From assembly GCA_023442215.1 (NCBI GenBank), contig JAEZMP010000018.1:1-14251 (forward strand): a stretch of 14,251 nt of DNA, written 5' to 3'. How positions within the stretch are numbered: the stretch's first letter is position 1; every line of letters starts with the position of its first letter. Source of the DNA: Pseudomonadota bacterium (GTDB lineage Bacteria > Pseudomonadota > Alphaproteobacteria > Rhizobiales > Segnochrobactraceae). The position numbers were made by a program, and so were the translations under genes. The notes under the pieces were generated by a model. It did not search any database, was not told where the DNA came from, and saw only the letters and a program-made list of their open reading frames with translations. Positions 1-7,311 of this stretch are shown piece by piece.

Positions 1-975
1 GGTGTCGACAGCCCCCTGCGTCCGGTCCTAGGCCGCAGCCACGGCAACGTGCCGGTCGGCTTCTTCGCGAACCGGAATCATTTTGCGGCGCTGCTCTATG
101 CCGCCATTCCCCTCACGGTCGCTGGTATCGTCCTTTCGCTCGACCGGCATGACGGGCGGCGCCTCGCGGGCGTCACCGGCGGGCTCGTCATCATCGCCAC
201 CCTGTTGCTAGGCGCCGGCATGTCGGCATCCCGCTCGGGCGTCGTGCTGTCGATGCTGGCGCTCGCCGGTTCCGCAGTGCTGATCTGGCGGCGGGGCGGT
301 ACAAGCCGGTACGCTGGCCGGCTTATTACCGTCGCCGTTATCATCGGCGCGTTCCTGGTGCTGGAATTCGGCCTGGCGCGGCTGCTGGCGCGTGCGGCAC
401 AGGACCCGCTTGCAGACGCCCGGTTCGAGTTCCTGCAAGTTGGAAAGCAGCTCGCGGCCGCCGTTTCGCCGGCCGGCACGGGCATGGGCGCATTTGCCGG
501 CGCTTACGCGATGTACGAATCGCTGGATCTGACATCGCGCTATTTCGTCGACTATCTCCACAACGACTGGATGCAGCTCTGGATCGAGGGTGGAGCTCCC
601 GCGGTGATCTTGGTCGCGACGTTCCTCGCCTGGTTCGGGTGGCGCTGTTTCCTGATCTGGCGCCACGACGGTGGCTCGGCAGCGCCCGACGCCCAAGGCA
701 GACATGCCGACGATTCGCAGTTGCTGCTCGCGCGGGCGGCCACGATCTCCATCGCGCTGCTACTCGGTCACGCGATCGTCGAATACCATCTCCGGGGATC
801 GGGCATGGAGTGCGTCTTCGCAATTCTGCTGGCCATGCTGACGCCGGCGCCGAGACGTCCGCGCCGCCCAATGGGGCAAGAGAAACAGCGCGCGCAGGCG
901 TCCCCCGTTCGCATCCACCACTCTCATCGCGCGTCGGCACGGATCGTGGCGCCCTCGCCTCGTCGAACGCACTGA
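1..975 (+). CDS. O-antigen ligase/polymerase-like membrane protein (5' end cut by window)
   Basis: The reading frame is open from base 1, so the GTG at 49 is probably internal and the true start lies outside the window; 324 codons are visible. The protein has several long hydrophobic segments (near codons 30-45, 55-75, 100-120, 195-220 and 240-265). It carries the segment GFFANRNHFAALL followed by a membrane helix, which is typical of the Wzy_C/O-antigen ligase family (a G-x-x-x-NRNHFA motif). A later periplasmic-type stretch contains YLHNDWMQLWIEGG, matching the His-Asn loop shared by these enzymes. Family members join or polymerise lipid-linked glycans at the periplasmic face of the inner membrane. 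The last ~45 residues are Arg/Pro/His-rich, hydrophilic and unlike the rest. No glycosyltransferase is visible beside it, so the polysaccharide involved is unknown. Family call is confident, substrate is not. Confidence 0.8.
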   Translation, partial: GVDSPLRPVLGRSHGNVPVGFFANRNHFAALLYAAIPLTVAGIVLSLDRHDGRRLAGVTGGLVIIATLLLGAGMSASRSGVVLSMLALAGSAVLIWRRGGTSRYAGRLITVAVIIGAFLVLEFGLARLLARAAQDPLADARFEFLQVGKQLAAAVSPAGTGMGAFAGAYAMYESLDLTSRYFVDYLHNDWMQLWIEGGAPAVILVATFLAWFGWRCFLIWRHDGGSAAPDAQGRHADDSQLLLARAATISIALLLGHAIVEYHLRGSGMECVFAILLAMLTPAPRRPRRPMGQEKQRAQASPVRIHHSHRASARIVAPSPRRTH

Positions 976-1157
976 ACGGCGAATCGCGCCCGCAACCTCT
1001 TGCGTCACGCGCCCCGCCGCGCGCGAATGGCGCCGCGCCGCGACTTCGAGGTTATGTCGTCCGCGTCCTGACCATCTGAGCGTCGAGGACGTGCTCAACT
1101 TGTCCTTCAGCCAGCTTTCCGGCCAACAGGATGAGACTATCCGATAGTAACGCCGCT
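976..1157. other. Convergent gap between ligase-like gene and peptidase
   Basis: These 182 bases separate two converging genes. They contain short hairpin-forming pieces, for example ACTATC-C-GATAGT near 1136-1148 and CCGC-TCTAC-GCGG just after it. None is followed by a T-run on either strand, so I do not call a terminator. Nothing coding is convincing here. Confidence 0.4.
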
Positions 1158-2264
1158 CTACGCGGATGCAGGTGCGGTCGTACGCATGCCGGTGCGAGGC
1201 GCCGAAGCCCGCACCAGCGCGTGGATAAAACCAAGCTTCTCCTCGATGGGGGCAGACAAGACGAACGGATAGACATCCGGCTGCCCCATGCTGCGGTTCA
1301 TGGCGTTGATGGCGACCGTCACCGAGGGCCATGTCTTCATCAACGGCTCGATGGAGGCCGAGCGATAGGGATCGAAGGCAATCGCGGCCTTCAGCTGCTC
1401 GCCGCCCGCGATCCGCGGATTGATCGTCAACCCGAACGAGCGCGCCGTCTCCAGCGTGTCGACGATGTGCATGTAGTGCGCCCACGTCTCGGCGAAGTCC
1501 TCCCAGGGGTGGGACGTCGCGTAGGCCGACACGAAGTTCACCTGCCAGTCGGCCGGCGGCCCCTCGCTGTAGTGGCGCTGCAGCGCGGCGCCGTAGTCTT
1601 CCCGCTCGTCTCCGAACACACGCCGGCATTCCTCCAGCATGGGACCGTCACGCACGAGCCGATCCCAGTAATAATGTGCGATCTCATGGCGGAAATGCCC
1701 CAGCAACGTACGAAAGGGCTCGCCCATCCCGTGGCGCCGCTCCTCCCGAACCGCATCGTCCGCTTCGGCGATGTTGAGTGTGATCAGGCCGTGGTCGTGG
1801 CCGGTCAGAACGCGCTGCACATTGCCCTGGGCATCCACCACGTCAGCGACGAAGTCGAACGCCAGCCCTTCTTCCGGATCGTCCAGCCGGGTCGGGTGCT
1901 GGAGCCCCAGGCGCAGCAGTCCATAGAACAGATAATGCTTCGCGGTCTCGATCCTCCGCCAGCGCTCGGCGTTCGCCGGGTCGGACAAGTCCGGAAGCGT
2001 GCGATTGTGACGGCAAGCCGGGCAGAGCGTGTCGTCGCTGTCCGCCGGCAGCAGCCAGTTGCACGCGCCGTCCACCGCATTGTCGCAGAAGAGCAGCAGC
2101 CCCGTCTGATCGCCGCCCAGTGCCCGCCAAGCTCCGTCCGCGGGCTCGAGCGTCACCATCGTGCCCGCCTCCGGGTCGTATCCCACGGCGTGGCCGCAGG
2201 CGATGCAATGGGAATTCTCGAAATAGATCGGGCTATGGCAATGCGAACATTCAAACAGCTTCAT
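1158..2264 (-). CDS. Zinc-ribbon zinc metallopeptidase, Peptidase_Mx type
   Basis: A 368-residue protein with no signal peptide, so probably cytoplasmic. The N-terminus is a zinc ribbon with Cys pairs at residues 6/9 and 20/23, and a second Cys set follows at 60, 68, 81 and 84. The catalytic motif is HEIAH at 193-197 followed by YYWD, with WEDFAETWAHYMH at 255-267 supplying the likely third zinc ligand. This order (zinc ribbon, then HExxH with HYYWDRLV) is that of the putative zinc-binding metallopeptidase family (zinc-ribbon_10 plus Peptidase_Mx), whose substrates are not established. I place the start at 2264 because GGAG lies 6 bases upstream; an in-frame ATG at 2297 adds 11 residues but has a weaker ribosome site. 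It is transcribed divergently from the phosphatase gene. Peptidase class is confident; role unknown. Confidence 0.88.
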   Translation of the reverse strand: MKLFECSHCHSPIYFENSHCIACGHAVGYDPEAGTMVTLEPADGAWRALGGDQTGLLLFCDNAVDGACNWLLPADSDDTLCPACRHNRTLPDLSDPANAERWRRIETAKHYLFYGLLRLGLQHPTRLDDPEEGLAFDFVADVVDAQGNVQRVLTGHDHGLITLNIAEADDAVREERRHGMGEPFRTLLGHFRHEIAHYYWDRLVRDGPMLEECRRVFGDEREDYGAALQRHYSEGPPADWQVNFVSAYATSHPWEDFAETWAHYMHIVDTLETARSFGLTINPRIAGGEQLKAAIAFDPYRSASIEPLMKTWPSVTVAINAMNRSMGQPDVYPFVLSAPIEEKLGFIHALVRASAPRTGMRTTAPASA

Positions 2265-2622
2265 TTCTCGCTCCAAAGACTTGCTCAGGGAAATCATGCC
2301 CGCCGTTCATGATGTCCGCTCCGGTCGTCATCATCCGGCCTGCCCGGTCCACTATGGTCCGACACCCGTCCGGGCGGTGGCTGCAAGCTGCCGACAACGT
2401 GTCGGCGCCTTTCCGGTTCCATTAAGAGACCGATCGCAACCCTCCCTTGCACCTGACGATCCCCTCGGCCCACTCCTCCGGCCGCAGTTGCGGGACAGGC
2501 CGCAAAACACCCTTGGCGCCCCGCATACATGGTTTAACGTCCGCCCAGATGCGGGCGGTGTGATGCGAGTGTGTCTTGGGCACGCGCCGGCGTGGGACGG
2601 ACATTCGGGGGAATTTGGTCAG
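2265..2622. other. Divergent intergenic region, peptidase / phosphatase
   Basis: About 360 bases between divergent genes. A short hairpin or operator-like palindrome, GCCGACA-ACG-TGTCGGC, lies at 2390-2406 (7-base perfect arms, 3-base loop). A second palindrome, CCGCCC-AGATGC-GGGCGG, lies at 2541-2558. Open frames continue into this region upstream of the phosphatase, but their composition and the signal peptide at 2623 argue that they are untranslated. No convincing -35/-10 pair could be fixed by eye. Confidence 0.4.
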
Positions 2623-3936
2623 ATGCGTTTCGTCGATCTCGCGAAGGCACTGGGGGTGGCTTTCGCCATTGTGGCAGCAGGCCCGGCGGCCGCAGCGGAC
2701 CAGGCTCCGGCGGCAGTCGGGCTCGACGGATGGACCATGAAGGGCACGGTGCTGCTGAGCCGCCATGGCATGCGAGGGCCGACGAAGGCGATCCGTTGCG
2801 AGGGCAGCGATCCGTCCACATGCCTCGACGCGATCGTGCAGACGCACTGGCCTGACCTCAACGTCGTTGCAGGCCACCTCACGCCGCAGGGATATGATCG
2901 CGCGGTGACGATGGGCGGCTTCTACCGCTCGCTCTATTCCCATGCCGGGCTTCTGCCGGAGCATGGATGTCCCGATCCGAAGTCGGTCGAGTTCGTCTCC
3001 GACGGCGTCGAACGCACGGTCATGACCGCGGGCGCTGTGATGGACGGCATGTTCCCCGGCTGCGACCTGAAGGCTCTCGCCGTGCACTCGAAGCTCTATC
3101 AGGGGCCGAGCTGCGGCTATGACCCCAAGGCGGCGGCGGCGGCGACGCTGGCGCTTGTCGGCGGCTCCTGGAAGACTGTCATCGAGGGAGAGCTCGCCGG
3201 GCCGCTCGCCGCCATGAGCAAGGTGCTCGGGCCCTTCACCGCGGACGGCTGCAAGGCGCATGGCGCGACGGCCCCCTGCTCTCTCGCCACCCTGCCGGTG
3301 TCGGTGACCGCTCCGGGCGCCGTTTCGGTCGCCTCGCAGCCGGCCGAACAGTTCATCATGCAGTACGGCGCGGGTCTGTCCGGCGATCAGGTGGCCTGGG
3401 GTCGCCTGCCGGAAGCGACCGGCAAACCGCTTCCGGGGGCCCTGACATTCGTCAACGCCATCCACGCCCTGAGCGACCGGGCCGGCCACATGCCACGCTA
3501 CCAGGCGGTGAAGCAGGGTTCCGCGGTGCTCTATCCGGTGCTGGAATCGCTGACGGAGGTTGCTGAGGGTCACGGCCCGGCATTCAAGTTCTTTTCAAGC
3601 CACGACAACTACATCCTGAATGTCGGCGGTCTCCTTGGCTTGAAATGGCAGCTCGACAGCTATCAGCCCTACCAGATCCCACCGGGTGGTGCCGTTGCCT
3701 TCGAGGTCTGGCAGCCGCCCGAGGGCGAACTCGCGATCCGCATCGTCTATTACGCCCACACCATCGAGCAGCTTCACGATAACAGCCCGCTGAGCGTTGC
3801 GCAGCCGCCCGCCTCCACGGTGATGCCGGTTGAGGGGTGCTCCGTCTATGCCAACGGCGCCTGCCCCTGGAGCACCTTCAGCAAGATCGCGACGGGCGCC
3901 ATCGACATGGCCTGCGTGGACCCCAAGCGGAACTGA
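2623..3936 (+). CDS. Periplasmic histidine acid phosphatase, phytase / glucose-1-phosphatase-like
   Basis: A 437-residue exported enzyme. Residues 1-25 form a Sec-type signal peptide: a short basic start, a hydrophobic core and an AxA site ending PAAAADQ. The mature part opens with SRHGMRGP (46-53), the histidine acid phosphatase signature RHGxRxP. There His48 is the phospho-accepting nucleophile and the Arg residues bind phosphate. The second signature, SSHDNYI, puts His327-Asp328 as the proton donor; AppA-type phytases read HDTN at the equivalent place. Many cysteines suggest disulfides, as expected in the periplasm. Length fits the AppA/Agp family (about 410-440). It releases phosphate from phosphomonoesters; phytate, sugar phosphates or other esters cannot be told apart here. 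The ATG at 2623 is chosen for the signal peptide, with GGGGGA about 11 bases before it. In-frame starts at 2563 and 2281 would bury that signal. Confidence 0.88.
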   Translation: MRFVDLAKALGVAFAIVAAGPAAAADQAPAAVGLDGWTMKGTVLLSRHGMRGPTKAIRCEGSDPSTCLDAIVQTHWPDLNVVAGHLTPQGYDRAVTMGGFYRSLYSHAGLLPEHGCPDPKSVEFVSDGVERTVMTAGAVMDGMFPGCDLKALAVHSKLYQGPSCGYDPKAAAAATLALVGGSWKTVIEGELAGPLAAMSKVLGPFTADGCKAHGATAPCSLATLPVSVTAPGAVSVASQPAEQFIMQYGAGLSGDQVAWGRLPEATGKPLPGALTFVNAIHALSDRAGHMPRYQAVKQGSAVLYPVLESLTEVAEGHGPAFKFFSSHDNYILNVGGLLGLKWQLDSYQPYQIPPGGAVAFEVWQPPEGELAIRIVYYAHTIEQLHDNSPLSVAQPPASTVMPVEGCSVYANGACPWSTFSKIATGAIDMACVDPKRN

Positions 3937-4001
3937 CATCGCGAAGCGCGGCACGGACGGTGTTTCGCGCGCGAGCGTCGGGTGGAGAGTCGCTCACCGC
4001 T
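3937..4001. other. Short convergent gap after phosphatase gene
   Basis: The 65 bases between two converging stop codons contain a loose GCGAA...TTCGC pairing with a long loop and no T-run. No terminator can be supported. Confidence 0.3.
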
Positions 4002-5270
4002 TCAGCGCACGAACACCCAGGCGATTGCGCCGGCGACCAGCGCAACCGCACTGACGACGGATGCCGTAACCGCCAGCCCGCGCGAACCGACAGCGGCTGC
4101 CAGAACGCATTTCGAGATCGTGTTCACCCCCGCGGCGATCGCGATGCCGGTCGCCGCGGCTTCCACTGTGATGCCGGAACCCGCCATGCGGGACATGGAG
4201 AGCGTCAGGGCGTCGACATCGGCGATGCCTGAGACGGCAGCGACGGCGTAGGCACCGGCGTCGCCGAGCGCCCCGACGGCGATCTTCGAGACGAGCGTGA
4301 TCACCGCGATGAAGCCGGCGAGCTTCAGAGCGACGGCGAGATCGAGCGGATTGCGCAGCGTCAGCGCCGATGACCTGTCCGCCCCGCCGGAGGAACGCCA
4401 GAACAGCAGGGCGGCGGAGAGAAGGAAGACCACCGCCGCGGCCGCGAGCGGCCACGCCAGCGAATAGGCCAGCGACTGGTTGAACAGCACGGCGATGAAG
4501 AAGACGCGGGAGACCATCACCGCCGCGGCGAGCAGCACGCCGCCGGCCAGCATCAGATCGCTCCCGCGCCCGCCGCCGCCATCCCGGGAAAGCCGCGCGA
4601 GCGTCATCGTCACGGCCGTGGAGGACGCGAGCCCGCCGGCAAGCGAGACCAGCACGATCCCGGCGCGGTCGCCGATGGCCTTTACCGCGATGTAGCCGAC
4701 GAACGACAGTGCCGCGATGATGATCGCCAGCAGCCAGATTTCCGCGGGGTTGACCGCCTGCCACGGATCGATCGTGCGATCGGGCAGGATCGGAAGCAGA
4801 AGGAAGGTCATCGCGAGCAGGATCAGTCCCGCGCGGATTTCCTCCCAGGTGAGGTTGCGGACCCAAGCATGCAGCGGCTGCTTGAGCGCCAGCAGCAACG
4901 TGATCACCACCGCCGAGCCGGCGGCGATGCGCACGTCACCGAGCACGGCATAGGCGCCGAGCACATAGGTCGCCATCGCGGCGACAATCCCCGTGGCGCT
5001 GAAATCCCGGTCGCCCTGCGCCTCGAGCCAGCGAAACACTGTGAACACCGCCGTCAACGCGACGAGTCCGGCCGCCAGCAGCGCGGTTCCCGCCGAGGGC
5101 ACCAGCGCGCCGCAGATGCCGCCGAAAAGTCCCGCGATCGCGAATGTGCGGAAACCTGCAGCCCGGCCGCCCTCGGCTTCGTTGCGCGCGTGCCACCCGC
5201 GCTCGAGCCCGATCAGCAACCCGATCGCGAGTGCGACGGCGAGGCGGACGGCAAGATGCTCGAAGGGCAT
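4002..5270 (-). CDS. MgtC/SapB-DUF4010 family inner-membrane protein
   Basis: A 422-residue, very hydrophobic protein with about 12 predicted membrane segments. The first ~135 residues resemble the MgtC/SapB domain: a helix ending GLLIGLERGWHARNE, then a Gly/Ala-rich FRTFAIAGLFGGICGAL segment and later helices. The C-terminal half (about 180-400) corresponds to DUF4010, with the recognisable GGLASSTAVTMTLARLSR and ISGIADVDALTLSMSRMA stretches. Related two-domain proteins occur widely in proteobacteria as putative transporters or membrane regulators; transported substrate and mechanism are not established. MgtC itself is linked to magnesium limitation and ATP-synthase control, but that should not be transferred to this protein. 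The start at 5270 has GGAAGA about 8 bases upstream. It is separated by about 180 bases from the next gene on the same strand, so it is likely its own unit. Confidence 0.87.
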   Translation of the reverse strand: MPFEHLAVRLAVALAIGLLIGLERGWHARNEAEGGRAAGFRTFAIAGLFGGICGALVPSAGTALLAAGLVALTAVFTVFRWLEAQGDRDFSATGIVAAMATYVLGAYAVLGDVRIAAGSAVVITLLLALKQPLHAWVRNLTWEEIRAGLILLAMTFLLLPILPDRTIDPWQAVNPAEIWLLAIIIAALSFVGYIAVKAIGDRAGIVLVSLAGGLASSTAVTMTLARLSRDGGGGRGSDLMLAGGVLLAAAVMVSRVFFIAVLFNQSLAYSLAWPLAAAAVVFLLSAALLFWRSSGGADRSSALTLRNPLDLAVALKLAGFIAVITLVSKIAVGALGDAGAYAVAAVSGIADVDALTLSMSRMAGSGITVEAAATGIAIAAGVNTISKCVLAAAVGSRGLAVTASVVSAVALVAGAIAWVFVR

Positions 5271-5454
5271 GGGTTTCGTCTTCCGGCACGGCTGGAGCCA
5301 CCGGGGCCCCGGCGCCGCGCCAGCTTAATGCGCATTCCCACAGGAGGAAATCTCCGCCCTGAACACGGCTCGCCGGCAGCGCCGGCCCTGCTTCCGCACG
5401 CCGCCGACCCGGCAGCCGCACTGCCGGGCATGCGATGGACTTGCCGTTTACACC
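5271..5454. other. Gap between MgtC-like gene and SRPBCC gene
   Basis: 184 bases on the upstream side of the MgtC-like gene. They hold a perfect 10-base palindrome AATGCGCATT (5327-5336) and two GC-rich hairpins: GCCGGC-AGC-GCCGGC near 5370-5384, and CCCGGCA-N7-TGCCGGG at 5408-5428. The second lies about 27 bases past the SRPBCC stop in its transcription direction and may slow or end transcription, but it lacks a U-tract. No gene is evident. Confidence 0.4.
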
Positions 5455-5922
5455 TCAGGGAAGCGACCGCGCCACCTCCTCGAGTTGCGTCATCGCGGTG
5501 CCCCATCCGTCGAAGAAGCCAAGCTCCTCGTGCTTCTGGCGGTCGGCATCATCCCTGTGAAGGCAGAGTGCCTTGTAGCGGGTACCGGCCCCTTCATCCT
5601 CGAACGTAAAGATGGCGGTGATCCCCATCCACGGCGTCGCCGGCCGCCAGCCTTCGACGAGCATGGAAGTGCAGACGATCCGCTCCATCGGCACGATCTC
5701 CAGAAAGAGCCCCGGATTGTCGCTCTCCCCGCCGTCAGGGCCGCTCATGAAAGTGTGAAAAGCACCTCCCGCGCGGAAGTCGAAGGCGCGCACCTCCGTC
5801 GTCCACGGCCTGGGGCACCACCACTGCCTGAGAATGTCCGGGTCGCTCCACGCCCGCCACACCTTCGCACGCGGCGCGGCGACGACACGCACGATTTCAA
5901 GATCGAGTCGGCCCGTTGTCAT
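5455..5922 (-). CDS. SRPBCC / AHSA1-domain protein
   Basis: A 155-residue protein made of one START-like SRPBCC domain of the AHSA1 (activator of Hsp90 ATPase homologue) type. Visible family features are LEIVRVVAAPRAKVWRAWSD at the start, then ILRQWWCPRPW, a glycine-containing F-RAGGAFHTFM strand, and the terminal helix GWGTAMTQLEEVARSL. The domain forms a hydrophobic cavity for small ligands; bacterial members usually have no known ligand. The start at 5922 is set by GGAGGGAGGAA just upstream; a longer open frame to 6021 only reads through the neighbouring gene. The first 26 bases overlap the end of the upstream ArsR-type gene, so the two are translationally linked. Such ArsR-SRPBCC pairs are common in proteobacteria, and the regulator probably controls both genes. 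Confidence 0.88.
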   Translation of the reverse strand: MTTGRLDLEIVRVVAAPRAKVWRAWSDPDILRQWWCPRPWTTEVRAFDFRAGGAFHTFMSGPDGGESDNPGLFLEIVPMERIVCTSMLVEGWRPATPWMGITAIFTFEDEGAGTRYKALCLHRDDADRQKHEELGFFDGWGTAMTQLEEVARSLP

Positions 5923-6256
5923 CTTCCGTTCCTCCCTCCAGCAAGGCATCGAGACGATCGAAGCGCGCCTCCCACAAAGCACGCTGTTCGGCGAGCCACG
6001 CACCGGCGAGCGCGAACGCATCCCGGTCGAGCGCGCAGGTCCGCACGCGGCCTTCCTTACGGGTGACGATCCAGCCGCTGCTCTCGAGAACGCGGATGTG
6101 CTTCATGAACGACGGCAGCGCCATGGAGAACGGCTCCGCCAGATCGCTGACGCTCGCCGGTCCCTTGCTCAACCGTTCCAGAACCGCCCGCCTGGCGGGA
6201 TCGGCCAACGCCCGGAAAAGCCCGTCCAGCCGTTCGCTCGCGTGTTCGAGTTCCAT
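5897..6256 (-). CDS. ArsR-family transcriptional regulator (non-metal type) paired with SRPBCC gene
   Basis: A 119-residue winged-helix repressor. The core ALADPARRAVLERLSKG, then VSDLAEPFSMALPSFMKHIRVLESSGWI (recognition helix and wing), is the classic ArsR/SmtB fold. Only one cysteine is present and there is no Cys-x-Cys metal site, so it is unlikely to sense arsenic or zinc through the usual sites. This subgroup typically sits in front of AHSA1-domain genes, as here. The ATG at 6256 is preferred because the promoter -10 lies only 7 bases before it; translation from a distal ATG at 6319 would need RNA from upstream of the operator. It overlaps the SRPBCC gene by 26 bases. It is probably autoregulated through the inverted repeat at 6278-6303. 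Confidence 0.88.
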   Translation of the reverse strand: MELEHASERLDGLFRALADPARRAVLERLSKGPASVSDLAEPFSMALPSFMKHIRVLESSGWIVTRKEGRVRTCALDRDAFALAGAWLAEQRALWEARFDRLDALLEGGTEDDNGPTRS

Positions 6257-6263
6257 GCAGGTC

Positions 6264-6303
6264 AGTATAGCCGATTCAACACTTAGCTCAATAGCTAAGT
6301 GTT
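6264..6303 (-). promoter_or_regulatory. Promoter and 26-base palindromic operator of the ArsR-SRPBCC unit
   Basis: On the minus strand, TTGAGC (6291-6286) and TATACT (6269-6264) are separated by 16 bases and form a good sigma-70-type promoter. A perfect inverted repeat, AACACTTAGCT-CAAT-AGCTAAGTGTT (6278-6303), covers the -35 box, the classic position for repression by an ArsR dimer. The predicted RNA start is within a few bases of the ATG at 6256, leaving almost no leader. The repeat and boxes are read directly; the binding protein is inferred. Confidence 0.7.
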
Positions 6304-6338
6304 TGTCCGCGGCGGACACAACTGGTTCTCGCCCGGCG

Positions 6339-6623
6339 TCAGGCTTTCAGAAAGGCGAGGCGCTCGTCGGTCCGGCCGGGTGCGATGCCCATGATCTCGG
6401 CACTGACGACACCCTCGGCGACGAACGGATCGGCCCGAACCCGCGTCTCGATCTCGTCCACGGACGCATTGTGCGCGAGGATTGCGCCTCCCACGCCCGG
6501 CAACAGGCTTCCGGCGACCAGGAAGACGCCGTCGTCGAAACCCTGCCGGAGCCAAGCATTGTGCCCGTCCATGAACTGGGGCGCGCGGGCCTTGTCGGCA
6601 AAGCGAAGGGTGATGAAGAACAT
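6339..6623 (-). CDS. YciI-like (YCII domain) small protein
   Basis: A 94-residue protein formed by a single YCII domain, a ferredoxin-like fold. It begins MFFITLRFADKARAP, has the conserved FMDGHNAWLRQG helix with His21, and continues VFLVAGSLLPGVGGAIL and a final DPFVAEGV segment, all standard for the family. YciI-type proteins are related to muconolactone isomerase-like enzymes, and some act as dehydrochlorinases or small-molecule enzymes; no substrate can be assigned here. GGAG about 6-7 bases before the ATG at 6623 supports this start. It lies 10 bases after the stop of the tetR-type gene and is almost certainly co-transcribed with it, so it is the likely controlled product of that regulator. 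Confidence 0.87.
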   Translation of the reverse strand: MFFITLRFADKARAPQFMDGHNAWLRQGFDDGVFLVAGSLLPGVGGAILAHNASVDEIETRVRADPFVAEGVVSAEIMGIAPGRTDERLAFLKA

Positions 6624-6633
6624 GATCTCTCCG

Positions 6634-7272
6634 TCAATCGGGTTGGGGTGCTTCAAGAGTAGTGCCGGCCGGAATCTGGGCGGCGAGCCATGCCTCCATG
6701 TCGGCGACTTCGCGGCGGATGAACGTTTCGTCGCGGAACGCGGTGGCAAGCATCGCCACTCCCTGGCTGCGCATCAGAAGGTGAAGCGCCAGAGCGTCGG
6801 CGTCGCTCTCGCGCCCGAGCCGTTCGAATTGCCGGCGAAGCCACGCGCGGAAAACACCGAACAGACCGTTCGCCTCTTCCCTCGCAGCATGGTCGAGCTT
6901 CGCCAGTTCGGCGCAGAGGGTTCCGACCGGGCAACCGTGCGCCATGATCTTCGTCTGGTTCATCAGCAGAATGTGCACGAAACTGCGGAGTCTCTCCGCA
7001 GGTGACGCGGCGCCTTCCTCCCAGGCGGCGAGCATCGCCTGCGTCTTCGACATCCTGAGGGCGATCACCGCGCCGAGAATCTCGTCCTTGGTCTTGAAAT
7101 GATAATAGAAATTTCCGCGCGAAAGACCGACGTCCCGGGCTATATCTGCGAACGACGTCGCTTCGAAACCGCGCTCATAGAAAAGGCGATCCGCCACATC
7201 CACGATCTGACCGCGCGTCTCACCTGCACCCATCCCCATCCCCAAAGCGTCTGCGCTGAATCCCGCACCCAT
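6634..7272 (-). CDS. TetR-family transcriptional regulator
   Basis: Up to 212 residues. The N-terminal helix-turn-helix is clear: GQIVDVADRLFYERGFEATS, then FADIARDVGLSRGNFYYHFKTKDEIL at about residues 41-66. The ligand domain contains AHGCPVGTLCAELAKLD, with Cys114 and Cys120. This resembles the GC-containing segment of NemR/AcuR-like regulators, where a cysteine senses electrophiles in NemR; that role is only a possibility here. The start is uncertain: the ATG at 7272 lies 1 base from the operator, and ATGs at 7239 and 7233 (GMGMGAGETRG) are better placed if RNA begins inside or just past the operator. The YciI-like gene follows by 10 bases. The regulator probably represses its own operon through the 38-base palindrome. 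Confidence 0.88.
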   Translation of the reverse strand: MGAGFSADALGMGMGAGETRGQIVDVADRLFYERGFEATSFADIARDVGLSRGNFYYHFKTKDEILGAVIALRMSKTQAMLAAWEEGAASPAERLRSFVHILLMNQTKIMAHGCPVGTLCAELAKLDHAAREEANGLFGVFRAWLRRQFERLGRESDADALALHLLMRSQGVAMLATAFRDETFIRREVADMEAWLAAQIPAGTTLEAPQPD

Positions 7273-7273
7273 C

Positions 7274-7311
7274 TAGGACAATTGACCTAAATGACTAGGT
7301 CAATTGTCCTA
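7274..7311. promoter_or_regulatory. 38-base perfect palindromic operator upstream of tetR-type gene
   Basis: The arms TAGGACAATTGACCTA (7274-7289) and TAGGTCAATTGTCCTA (7296-7311) are perfect reverse complements across a 6-base spacer. Each arm contains a -35-like TTGACC, one on each strand, and each is itself nearly self-complementary around CAATTG. Position directly before the tetR-type start fits an autoregulatory TetR operator. The -10 element is not clear: with a 17-base spacer it would read TGTCCT. Confidence 0.75.

Noticed and set aside
1131..2312. Long plus-strand frame of 393 codons opposite the peptidase gene
   Set aside because: It is a mirror of the metallopeptidase codons: low-complexity Arg/His/Val-rich translation, no domain, and the opposite strand has clear zinc motifs and a ribosome site.
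2281..2622. N-terminal extension of the phosphatase frame
   Set aside because: It would place the clear signal peptide at residue 115, so the upstream codons are taken as untranslated.
5408..5428. GC-rich hairpin CCCGGCA-N7-TGCCGGG as an intrinsic terminator for the SRPBCC gene
   Set aside because: No U-tract follows in the direction of transcription; recorded only as a possible structure in the gap.
4869..5609. 246-codon plus-strand frame opposite the MgtC-like gene
   Set aside because: Low-complexity Arg/Gln/His-rich translation of the antisense strand; no family features.
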